From contig JAHZKX010000058.1 of NCBI GenBank assembly GCA_022600195.1, forward strand, positions 100,615-164,614: a stretch of 64,000 nt of DNA. Reading direction: 5' to 3'. The stretch comes from Planctomycetota bacterium. GTDB lineage: Bacteria > Planctomycetota > Planctomycetia > Planctomycetales > Planctomycetaceae. Shown here piece by piece: positions 56,645 through 64,000 of the stretch (its first letter is position 1; every line of letters begins with the position of its first letter). The notes below the pieces were generated by a model. It was not told the DNA's origin and searched no databases. It saw only the letters and a list, made by a program, of their open reading frames with translations. The translations under genes were made by a program, and so were the position numbers.

Positions 56645-56715
56645 CTCGTTGGCCCTTTTGTCTCTTGATGTGTGTAAATGTATGAGATTTATCAGCCCCG
56701 ACTACAGCAGATTTT

Positions 56716-58107
56716 TTATACTTCGGTGATTTGCTCTATCGCGTCCGCCATCCCGTCGATCATAATCTCCAGACCTCCCCGCTCGAAGGGAGTCTGCCAC
56801 ACCTGATAGAGATCCAGATCATACAATTCAGCCGGCGCTAAGTAACCGGTGGTTCCATTAATCAGATTCAGGCAGACAATCGTGCGTTCAGGAAATCGTC
56901 GCCGCAACTCTTTTTGCAATATCGAATAAGCTTCCGTGGGACTGCCCACAAGAATTGTCTCTCCCATTCGCCAGACCCAAATCGGTACCGCCAGAGTCTC
57001 GCCATCCCCAATCCCACGACGTATGTTCCGTCGACGTCGCAAGCGTTCTTCCAAAGCACGGTCGGTACATGCCTGCCGTTGCAATTCCAATTCTTCAGCC
57101 GAAGGCCAATCCTTTAAGGGCAGCGTTACTTTTGACTTCAATGCTTTCAACAAACCACTTGGCTTCACTTCAGCATGCCGCCACACCGCCAGAGGCGCCC
57201 CCGATTCCATTACCCCCTGATACTCCAGACATGTTCCTACAGGCTCCATATCTTCCAGCGTTGCCAGCGCCGCATAAGCCAGTTGTCGACCATGCCGGTC
57301 GGCAACTTCCGTATCACCCACATACTGATAACGTGGCGAAAGATCGCCGGAAGCGCCTTGCATAAACAGAGCAGGGACCCCCAGCGCTTCAGAAATCGTA
57401 TCTCGCATCGCGCCCGGATAATCGGGGGAGATTGCGGTATTTTCCCAGGCCATCGTCGTCGGATGACAGGCATAGTTCACAATCACCGCTTTGAGATTTC
57501 CATCCACATCAGTAACCCGCCCGATAACCAGCGTATCGTCAGCAGGCTCTTCAGGATTCCAGCCACAGATGATTCGATCTGTCTCAGTCGAAGGATCTGG
57601 TAGATCCCGCATCGATGCCAACTGACACTGACCCGTTTTCCATTCCAGAACCGCTTCCGAAACATTCTCCCGCGCTGCATTCACCACAACGACACAAGCC
57701 TGATAAACCATTTCCAGATAATCTGCCAATGACTCACTGTCCGGTAAATCGGGATCGGGATCAGTCAGTGGTGGCGTGGCGTGGGTATGACTTAAACCAA
57801 AAATTAAATCCGTTTCCGTTAACCCTAACTCTTGTAGAAGTCGTGACTGAAACCGATTGAACATTACAAGAGAACGCCACCAGCCCAGGTCAGCATCCAG
57901 AAAGATCAAAGGCTGATCTGAATCTTCCGAATACAGCACCAACGCATTTAATGTCAAACGACGATGAATCGAATCGGCCACGTCATGCTTCGCCGCGCCC
58001 CAGTTGCGTGCGTAAATTCCCACAGGCGGCGTAATATCAACCGTCGCCACTCCAATCCGTCCCCGAAATGCCGACTGCGTTGCTGCCTGTAATCGTTGTT
58101 CACTCAT
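56716..58107 (-). CDS. Neutral/alkaline ceramidase-like hydrolase
   Basis: 463 residues, close to the N-terminal domain of neutral ceramidases. The start is GRIGVATVDITPPVGIYARNWG. Metal and catalytic region motifs are FGLSHTHATPP and VNYACHPTTMAW (zinc-binding His in homologues), then FMQGASGDLSPRYQ. There is no signal peptide, unlike secreted ceramidases, so the substrate is probably a different amide. This family is widespread in planctomycetes and often near sugar genes. It overlaps neither neighbour: 71 bp to the DapA-like gene and 85 bp to the dehydratase gene. Confidence 0.87.
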   Translation of the reverse strand: MSEQRLQAATQSAFRGRIGVATVDITPPVGIYARNWGAAKHDVADSIHRRLTLNALVLYSEDSDQPLIFLDADLGWWRSLVMFNRFQSRLLQELGLTETDLIFGLSHTHATPPLTDPDPDLPDSESLADYLEMVYQACVVVVNAARENVSEAVLEWKTGQCQLASMRDLPDPSTETDRIICGWNPEEPADDTLVIGRVTDVDGNLKAVIVNYACHPTTMAWENTAISPDYPGAMRDTISEALGVPALFMQGASGDLSPRYQYVGDTEVADRHGRQLAYAALATLEDMEPVGTCLEYQGVMESGAPLAVWRHAEVKPSGLLKALKSKVTLPLKDWPSAEELELQRQACTDRALEERLRRRRNIRRGIGDGETLAVPIWVWRMGETILVGSPTEAYSILQKELRRRFPERTIVCLNLINGTTGYLAPAELYDLDLYQVWQTPFERGGLEIMIDGMADAIEQITEV

Positions 58108-58192
58108 GCGAATTCCAGTTTAACGAAAAACTCTGTGTGTCAATTCAAATGATGGGATATGGCTCAAAACACAAAACGGGCATGCAACCAGC

Positions 58193-59371
58193 TTACCAAT
58201 CCCCCACCGCACCATCCTCATAAAACACACGTTGCACAGTTTCCTGCTCAAACGGATGTTTTTTGACTTCCTCTTCATTAATCGAAATGCCCAGACCTGG
58301 CTTCTGGTTCGGCTTGACCGTGCGCGTCGCCGGATCAATCACAAATCCTTCTTCTACAACATCCTGTCTCCAGGGAACATCATCATGCACCGATTCACAA
58401 ATAATGTAACTCGGCTGAGAAAAACCAAACTCCAGTGAAGCCGCTGTACTGACAGGGCCTTGTGGATTATGGGGAGCCAGTGAGATCCGATAAGCATCAG
58501 CCAGAGCCGCGATCCGCCGCGCTTCTGTGAATCCACCACAGTGAGTCAAATCAAGCTGGCAAATCTCACAACCTCGTTTTTCAAACAGATCGCGAAACGC
58601 AGCCAGGTGAGTCAATCGTTCTCCAGTTGCAATCGGCGTCGTCACAGCTGCATTGATCTTCGCCAGACTCTCAATCGATTCCGGCCAGCACGGTTCTTCG
58701 AAGAAATATAAACCATAAGGATCCAGCGCCTGGGCAAACTGCATTCCCATCGCCGGAGAAGGGCGGGCATGACAGTCTACCATGATATCAATATCATCTC
58801 CCACCGCTTCCCGCATCGCTGCCACACAATCATCGGCTGCCTTGATCGGTTTCAAACCTTCAATCGGCATCGTCGGCGGAACGGCCATCGATTTAAAAGC
58901 AGTGAATCCATCAGCTACCGCCTCTAATGCCAGATCTGCAAATTGAGCCGCGTTGTCTGTCGACGTCTGATAAAACGATTCCATATTGCCACCTCCCAGA
59001 TGACAATACAGTCGAATGTAATCCCGAACCGGGCCTCCCCAAAGTTGATGACAGGGCACCCCGTGAATTTTCCCCAGAATATCCCACAACGCCAGATCAA
59101 TTCCGGAAATCGCCGTTGAACGCGTCACACCACTTCCATGCCAGAAATGTTGTCGCCACATCATCTGCCAGAGATGCTCCACGCGACGCGGATCTTCGCC
59201 AATCAACAATTGGGACAAGTCCTCAATCGTCCCCACGATTCCCCGAGTATGCCACTCCAGTGTTGCCTCTCCCCAGCCAAACAAGCCGGGCTGATCTGTG
59301 ATCACTTTCACAAACACCCAGTTTCGCATGCGGGCATGACACACCACGGTTTCGATGCGTTCTATTTTCAT
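58193..59371 (-). CDS. Enolase-superfamily dehydratase (D-galactonate dehydratase-like)
   Basis: 392 residues. The N-terminal capping domain starts [22 protein letters not shown]. Barrel motifs are [12 protein letters not shown] (metal Asp with His two residues on, like D183/H185 of DgoD), FFEEPCWPE and [10 protein letters not shown] (metal Glu), and [16 protein letters not shown] (second catalytic His). This set fits the galactonate/mannonate dehydratase group, which convert an aldonate to 2-keto-3-deoxyaldonate. The product would suit the downstream DapA-like enzyme. It is the first gene of the minus-strand set. Confidence 0.88.
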   Translation of the reverse strand: MKIERIETVVCHARMRNWVFVKVITDQPGLFGWGEATLEWHTRGIVGTIEDLSQLLIGEDPRRVEHLWQMMWRQHFWHGSGVTRSTAISGIDLALWDILGKIHGVPCHQLWGGPVRDYIRLYCHLGGGNMESFYQTSTDNAAQFADLALEAVADGFTAFKSMAVPPTMPIEGLKPIKAADDCVAAMREAVGDDIDIMVDCHARPSPAMGMQFAQALDPYGLYFFEEPCWPESIESLAKINAAVTTPIATGERLTHLAAFRDLFEKRGCEICQLDLTHCGGFTEARRIAALADAYRISLAPHNPQGPVSTAASLEFGFSQPSYIICESVHDDVPWRQDVVEEGFVIDPATRTVKPNQKPGLGISINEEEVKKHPFEQETVQRVFYEDGAVGDW

Positions 59372-59558
59372 CGGGACTAATTTCCAATCTGCATTAGTTT
59401 TATTTTGGTGTCAAAATAACAACATAACTTCAACGCGTTCGGGAAGCAAGTTATTTTGAGAAAGATCCGAGCAACAATAATAAGCAAGGGCGCAGCCAGG
59501 AATAGAGCAGTATCAATTGAATCGCCATCTGCGACACCTGGCTGAGAAATCGATCGAA

Positions 59559-60827
59559 CTACGGAAACTGAAGTTCCACCTGATCGTCGTCATATTCCTG
59601 CAACCGCTGACGTGCCAATTCGGCCCACGGTCCCAGTTCGTCAAAGTCCAGATAAACTTTCCAGTGCGGAACCGCTTCCTCCACTCGATTCATCTGATTC
59701 AGCACTTCAGCGATATGTAAATGCGCGTCGGGAAAATCAGGATGCACTTGCAGCGCGATTTCAAATGCATGCAACGCCGCCTCTGCATCACCCAGCTCAT
59801 TATGCAGGCATCCTAACTGCGTCCAGGCTTCGATGTAATCATGGTCCCATTCCACTGCCGCATAATAGCGTTCAAGGGCACCCTCCGTATTTCCTCTCAG
59901 ATACAGGGCCTCCGCAAGATGCAAATGCCCCTCCGGCATATCAGGTTGCCCCAGCAAAGCCAATCGAAACGCCTCAATCGCAGCCTTCGCTTCGCCCGCA
60001 TCAAGGAAACGGCAGCCTTCGTGAAACCATTCGTCCGAACTGCGGTCTTCAGACTCCGATGATTTCAGATGTTCCGTAAATTCGATCGTTCCTGCGAACG
60101 ATTCTTCGTCCGCCAGTTCAGGCACTGCGGTTTCTTCCATCCCGAAATCAAAGACGCGCTGCCCATGACGGGGATCAATCAAACCACGATCATCTTTCAA
60201 TAAGACTTGCGAATCCTGCGATAAAAGCGTCAATTGAGAGAGTGGCGTGTCGACTTCGTTAAAGAATTTCCCCAGATGCTGCAGACTGTTTTCCAGCTCC
60301 CGCGGATTCACACCAGATTCAAGTAATGCCGAAAGGCGACGAACACTCGCCACTTCCTGAAATGAAAAATAGGGCAGACGAAATATCTTGCGAACCGGCT
60401 TGATCAACCCCTGACGTTCCCAGCGACGAATGGTCGTGACAGGAACATTCAACATCTCTGTCAGCATTGCCGGTGTAAAAAGCTGACCACCAATCGCACC
60501 CGGATCGCGCAATTCAATCAACGCCAGCCAGTCCGATTCCTTAATGATCTGAATCGGAACTCCCTCTGCAATTAACTCTTGTGCCTGAGTTAAATTCACC
60601 GAAGGAGAACCGTCGGCCTCCAGAGGCCAACCCTCTTCTCCCACTACCAGAAGTGTCGTCTGTCGACTCACATGCTGCGCAGCCTGACCACCATGTATTT
60701 CCACGAACTCCCAGGCACGCTGATGTGTCATTGAGGCAAGCGTTCCCGTAAACACCACACGCTCCGACTGCAACGTGGGAGAACCTTGTAGCAATTGATC
60801 AGGTTGTTCTTCTTCTATCTCAGCCAT
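59559..60827 (-). CDS. BRCT-MerR-TPR three-domain protein
   Basis: 422 residues. Residues about 20-100 are a BRCT-like domain (ERVVFTGTLASMTHQRAWEFVEIHGG, TTLLVVGEEGW) of the NAD-ligase type. Residues about 115-180 are a MerR-type helix-turn-helix (FTPAMLTEMLNVPVTTIRRWERQGLI, FSFQEVASVRRL). Residues about 265-415 hold four TPR-like repeats (AIEAFRLALLGQPDMPEGHLHLAEALYLRGN). The middle (180-260) is acidic. No metal-binding Cys or drug-binding domain is present, so it is not a classical MerR sensor. It may connect DNA binding to a protein partner through the TPRs. It lies alone between a minus-strand set and glyA. Confidence 0.85.
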   Translation of the reverse strand: MAEIEEEQPDQLLQGSPTLQSERVVFTGTLASMTHQRAWEFVEIHGGQAAQHVSRQTTLLVVGEEGWPLEADGSPSVNLTQAQELIAEGVPIQIIKESDWLALIELRDPGAIGGQLFTPAMLTEMLNVPVTTIRRWERQGLIKPVRKIFRLPYFSFQEVASVRRLSALLESGVNPRELENSLQHLGKFFNEVDTPLSQLTLLSQDSQVLLKDDRGLIDPRHGQRVFDFGMEETAVPELADEESFAGTIEFTEHLKSSESEDRSSDEWFHEGCRFLDAGEAKAAIEAFRLALLGQPDMPEGHLHLAEALYLRGNTEGALERYYAAVEWDHDYIEAWTQLGCLHNELGDAEAALHAFEIALQVHPDFPDAHLHIAEVLNQMNRVEEAVPHWKVYLDFDELGPWAELARQRLQEYDDDQVELQFP

Positions 60828-61086
60828 AACATCTAGTAATAATACTTTGTATCAAAAATTTCGAGCAAAAAATGGTTTATCAGGTCACCGTCTCAAAAAT
60901 ATCATTCTCCGGGCCGGTAAACTTTTACGAACTTAAGTAAACTTTCTCTGAGGATACTGATACACGAATGCGTTGGGTAGCTTTCAGAGCAAACCTTCAT
61001 TATAAGGGAGCAAAATAAGTTACATACCCTCCATGTACCGTTTTTACCCTCGATTTTTGACTATATATCCATGGGAGTTTATAGGA

Positions 61087-62328
61087 ATGTCCGTGCTTGA
61101 GTCGTCTGATCCTGAAATCTGGAACCTTATTCAATCGGAAGCCCAAAGACAAAAACACGGCCTCGAGCTGATCGCTTCGGAAAATTACACCAGCGCAGCC
61201 GTCATGGAAGCGGCCGGATCGATACTTACCAATAAATATGCCGAAGGACTTCCCGGTCGACGTTACTATGGGGGCTGTGAATATGTAGACGTCGTCGAAA
61301 ATATCGCCCGCCAGCGTGCCTGCGAACTCTTCGGAGCCGAATATGCTAACGTTCAGCCACACTCCGGCTCCCAGGCCAACATGTCCGTCTACTTCACCGT
61401 TTTGAAACCCGGTGACACTTTCCTCGCGATGGACCTCGCACATGGCGGTCACCTGACGCATGGCATGAAACTGAACTTCTCCGGCACACTCTACAACCCC
61501 GTCCCGTACGGCGTACGAGAAGACAACCACCAGATCGATTATGACCAGGTCGCCAAACTCGCCCGCGAACACAAACCGAAAATGATCATCGCCGGTGCCT
61601 CTGCCTACCCCCGAGAAATCGATCACCCAAAGTTTGCAGAAATCGCCCAGGAAGTCGGCGCGATCCTGATGGTCGACATGGCACACTACGCCGGCCTCGT
61701 TGCGGGAGGCGTGCACAACAACCCCGTCGAAGTTGCCGACTTCGTGACGTCCACCACACACAAAACACTGCGCGGCCCAAGATCCGGTTTCGTGTTGATG
61801 AAAAAGAAATACGCAAAAGACTTGAACCGTGAGGTCTTCCCCGGAATTCAAGGCGGACCACTCGAACACGTGATCGCCGGCAAAGCAACCTGCTTCAAAG
61901 AAGCCATCGATCCCTCGTTCAAAGAGTACGCTCAGCAAATCGTCTCGAATGCAAAAACATTGGCAGAAACCCTGATGGCAGGCGGCATCAAACTCGCTTC
62001 CGGCGGAACCGACAACCACCTGATGCTCTGCGATGTCACCGCAATCGACCTCTCCGGTAAAATCGCCGAAGAAGCACTCGACAAAGCTGGCATCACCGTC
62101 AACAAAAACATGATCCCCTACGATCAACGCAAGCCTCTTGATCCCAGCGGCATCCGCATCGGTACCGCAGCGCTCACGACGCGAGGCATGCAGGAAGACG
62201 AAATGAAAAAAGTCGGTGCCTGGATTCTCCGCGTCCTGAGTGATCCCGATAATGAATCCAACATCGAAGCCGTCAAAGGCGAAATTGGGGAATTCACCCA
62301 AAACTTTCCCGTTCCCGGCATCGCATAG
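61087..62328 (+). CDS. glyA: Serine hydroxymethyltransferase
   Basis: 413 residues from the ATG at 61087, with GGGAG 9 bases upstream. An open extension to 61033 is not homologous to the family. Motifs: [46 protein letters not shown], and [16 protein letters not shown] with the PLP lysine. It interconverts serine and glycine with tetrahydrofolate, feeding one-carbon and glycine pools used by purD and glyQS. Codons ending in C or G dominate far more than in the left half of the window. hisD follows after 24 bp. Confidence 0.97.
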   Translation: MSVLESSDPEIWNLIQSEAQRQKHGLELIASENYTSAAVMEAAGSILTNKYAEGLPGRRYYGGCEYVDVVENIARQRACELFGAEYANVQPHSGSQANMSVYFTVLKPGDTFLAMDLAHGGHLTHGMKLNFSGTLYNPVPYGVREDNHQIDYDQVAKLAREHKPKMIIAGASAYPREIDHPKFAEIAQEVGAILMVDMAHYAGLVAGGVHNNPVEVADFVTSTTHKTLRGPRSGFVLMKKKYAKDLNREVFPGIQGGPLEHVIAGKATCFKEAIDPSFKEYAQQIVSNAKTLAETLMAGGIKLASGGTDNHLMLCDVTAIDLSGKIAEEALDKAGITVNKNMIPYDQRKPLDPSGIRIGTAALTTRGMQEDEMKKVGAWILRVLSDPDNESNIEAVKGEIGEFTQNFPVPGIA

Positions 62329-62352
62329 TACAGACACTTTTAGTACAGACCA

Positions 62353-63729
62353 ATGACAAACAGCGATCTCAACATCACGACCATCGACTGCACCCGCGAC
62401 GACGCCACCGCGCTCTTTTGCGAACTCCGCGAAAAACTCAGCCCCCGCGGCAATGTCGTCTCCGAAGCCGGTCGCCAACGCACAATCGAACTCTTCGGCG
62501 AACCACTCTCCCCGCAGGAAGTCGTCGAACGGATTTGCAATGACGTCAGAGATAAAGGACGCGATGCACTCCTCGATTACTCCGAAAAACTCGATCAAAA
62601 ACAACTCACGCCGGAAACCATGCGTGTCTCGGCTGAAGAACTCAAAACCGCCCACGAACAGGCCGATAGCGAGTATCTGAAAACGCTCCGCACCATTCGC
62701 GATAACGTTATCGAATTCCAATCCGCGCTCCTGCCCGATGATGTCAAAGTCACCCGCGAGGCAGGGGAGGCCAGCGTCGAATTGCGACAACGGTATCTGC
62801 CATTGAAACGCGTCGGAGTCTGCATTCCCGGCGGTGCAGCCGCGTATCCCTCGACGCTCCTGATGACTGCCATTCCCGCACAAACCGCAGGCGTAAAAGA
62901 AATCGTCGTCGTCGTGCCTCCCACCGATTTCGGAGGCTACAACACCGACATCCTCGCCGCCTGTTATGAACTGGGCATCACAGAAATTTATCGTGTCGGC
63001 GGTGCGCAAGCCGTCGCTGCACTCGCCTATGGAGTCGAAGGCATTGAACGCGTCGATAAAATTGTCGGCCCCGGTAATCTGTTCGTCGCCCTCGCCAAGC
63101 GTCACGTCTTCGGCGAAGTCGATATCGACAGCATTGCCGGCCCCAGTGAAGTCATTGTCCTGGCTGACGAAACCGCGAACCCGGAATTCATCGCCAGTGA
63201 TCTCATCTCGCAAGCCGAACACAGCCCCGGTTCCGGCGTCCTGATCACCTGGCATGCGCCACTCATCGAAGCCGTCCGTACTGCGCTGATCGAGCAACTC
63301 AACGAACTCCCGCGTGGCGATCTGGCACGTCAAAGTCTCCTCGACTACGGCGCCCTGATTCTCACACGCGATTCCGAAGAAGCGGCACGCTATACCGATC
63401 TCCTCGCACCAGAACACCTTCATATTTCGACCGATGATCCAGAACAATTGCTCGCCAAAATCCAAAATGCCGGTGCGATCTTCATGGGCCATTATACCCC
63501 CGTTGCAACAGGCGATTATTACGCCGGCCCCTCGCACGTACTGCCCACCGGCGGCACTGCCCGCTTTGCCAATGGCCTCTGTTCGATCGATTTTCTCAAA
63601 CGTTCTTCCGTCATCTCCTACAATCAGCAGGGCTTGGCAAACGACGCCCCGGGCATCTGTCTCCTCGCCGATAAAGAAGGCCTCACCGCCCACGCCGCCA
63701 GCGTCAGTATTCGTTTGAAACAAAACTGA
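62353..63729 (+). CDS. hisD: Histidinol dehydrogenase
   Basis: 458 residues, slightly longer than the usual 430. The core motifs are VGVCIPGGAAAYPSTLLMTAIPAQTAGVKEI, EIYRVGGAQAVAALAYG, DKIVGPGNLFVALAKR, DIDSIAGPSEVIVLADE and the zinc/active-site segment IFMGHYTPVATGDYYAGPSHVLPTGGTAR. It oxidises histidinol to histidine, the last two steps of histidine synthesis. It is co-directional with glyA, with 24 bp between, so likely one transcript. An N-terminal extension of about 20 residues (ITTIDCTRDDATALFCELREKL) precedes the conserved domain. Confidence 0.97.
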   Translation: MTNSDLNITTIDCTRDDATALFCELREKLSPRGNVVSEAGRQRTIELFGEPLSPQEVVERICNDVRDKGRDALLDYSEKLDQKQLTPETMRVSAEELKTAHEQADSEYLKTLRTIRDNVIEFQSALLPDDVKVTREAGEASVELRQRYLPLKRVGVCIPGGAAAYPSTLLMTAIPAQTAGVKEIVVVVPPTDFGGYNTDILAACYELGITEIYRVGGAQAVAALAYGVEGIERVDKIVGPGNLFVALAKRHVFGEVDIDSIAGPSEVIVLADETANPEFIASDLISQAEHSPGSGVLITWHAPLIEAVRTALIEQLNELPRGDLARQSLLDYGALILTRDSEEAARYTDLLAPEHLHISTDDPEQLLAKIQNAGAIFMGHYTPVATGDYYAGPSHVLPTGGTARFANGLCSIDFLKRSSVISYNQQGLANDAPGICLLADKEGLTAHAASVSIRLKQN

Positions 63730-64000
63730 GCTTGGCCTCGCCGCGTTTTTAAAAAACCGCAATTTCTCCCTCAGTTCAGGTAAACACTTTCGCTCTTGAC
63801 GACGACGCGAGAAATCCCAATATGCGTTATAAGCGTCGCGCGCGAGATGAGCTTTTTGAGCACTGCTTTTCGAGAACACTGAAGATCTCACTACTATAAA
63901 AGTCTCTCTGTTTTGAAAATCTTCACCTGTTAATTCCTCACCGGTTCCCGATGTCTCGTACTTGATCGACGCGTTTCGGTCACGCTTCAACGCATATAAA
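63730..64000. other. Window end: unassigned sequence with a minus-strand open frame
   Basis: 271 bases after hisD. Reading the minus strand from 63990 gives about 85 residues that look protein-like (RDAYNAYWDFSRRRQERK, KCLPELREKLRFFKNAARP) before the frame runs into the antisense of hisD. It could be the start of a decayed gene or a dispersed intergenic element. An imperfect GCGTTTTT / AAAAAACCGC repeat just after hisD could be part of a terminator. Confidence 0.35.

Noticed and set aside
62329..62352. Direct repeat TACAGAC flanking the glyA-hisD gap
   Set aside because: Two short copies only; too small to be an attachment site or regulator motif without further support.
61000..63990. 996-codon minus-strand open frame
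   Set aside because: It is the exact codon-register complement of glyA and hisD, both certain genes. The protein is low-complexity (Gly/Asp/Phe-rich) without motifs, and its openness is explained by sense-codon bias. Only its first 85 codons lie outside hisD.

Overview
The window reads as a chromosomal segment of a Planctomycetota bacterium, most like the Gimesia/Planctomycetaceae group. This rests on gene content: DUF1501 next to a PSCyt1/DUF1549/DUF1553 protein, sulfatases of the Cys-x-Pro-x-Arg type, several exported PQQ-like beta-propeller proteins, Gfo/Idh/MocA and FAD-dependent oxidoreductases with Tat-like leaders, a NagB/PIG-L fusion, and Flp-type pilins. The genus is inferred. No insertion sequence, prophage, CRISPR array or rRNA was found. 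Two tRNA genes are present: Cys-GCA and Gly-CCC.

Layout. 1-6.3 kb: a cut sulfatase, two related exported beta-propeller proteins flanking an endo/exonuclease/phosphatase-fold protein and a RidA-family protein, then a small exported coiled-coil protein. 6.5-10.5 kb: a lone canonical Flp pilin with its own terminator, a STAS protein, an HtrA-type protease, an unrecognised protein and tRNA-Cys. 10.8-23.8 kb: a Tad/Flp pilus locus. A sigma-54 activator (+ strand) faces a long minus-strand block of three paralogous pilin-like genes, CpaB, CpaF, TadB and TadC; a translationally coupled pair of membrane genes lies upstream. GG-N10-GC sequences (sigma-54 -24/-12 type) precede at least three of the four pilin genes.

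24-38 kb: a HAD hydrolase, a double-ACT protein, two oxidoreductases, a complete sulfatase, the DUF1501/PSD1 pair and a giant beta-propeller/helical-repeat protein. 38-46.8 kb: housekeeping genes: tRNA-Gly, a FAD oxidoreductase, glycyl-tRNA synthetase, a ComB-like phosphatase, PurD, Asd and LysA. 47-54.3 kb: an exported HEAT-repeat protein with an embedded receiver-like fold, a TlpA-like protein without redox cysteines, the NagB-PIG-L fusion, a separate PIG-L deacetylase and a 65-residue membrane protein. 54.3-59.4 kb: a minus-strand set that looks like a sugar-acid uptake and breakdown operon (MFS transporter, DapA-family lyase, ceramidase-like hydrolase, galactonate-dehydratase-like enolase-superfamily enzyme). 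59.5-64 kb: a BRCT-MerR-TPR protein, then glyA-hisD, which use more C/G-ending codons than the left half.

The most interesting material is the pilus locus: its apparent sigma-54 wiring, the pseudo-receiver activator, and pilins with a displaced or missing Glu+5 and a C-terminal cysteine pair.
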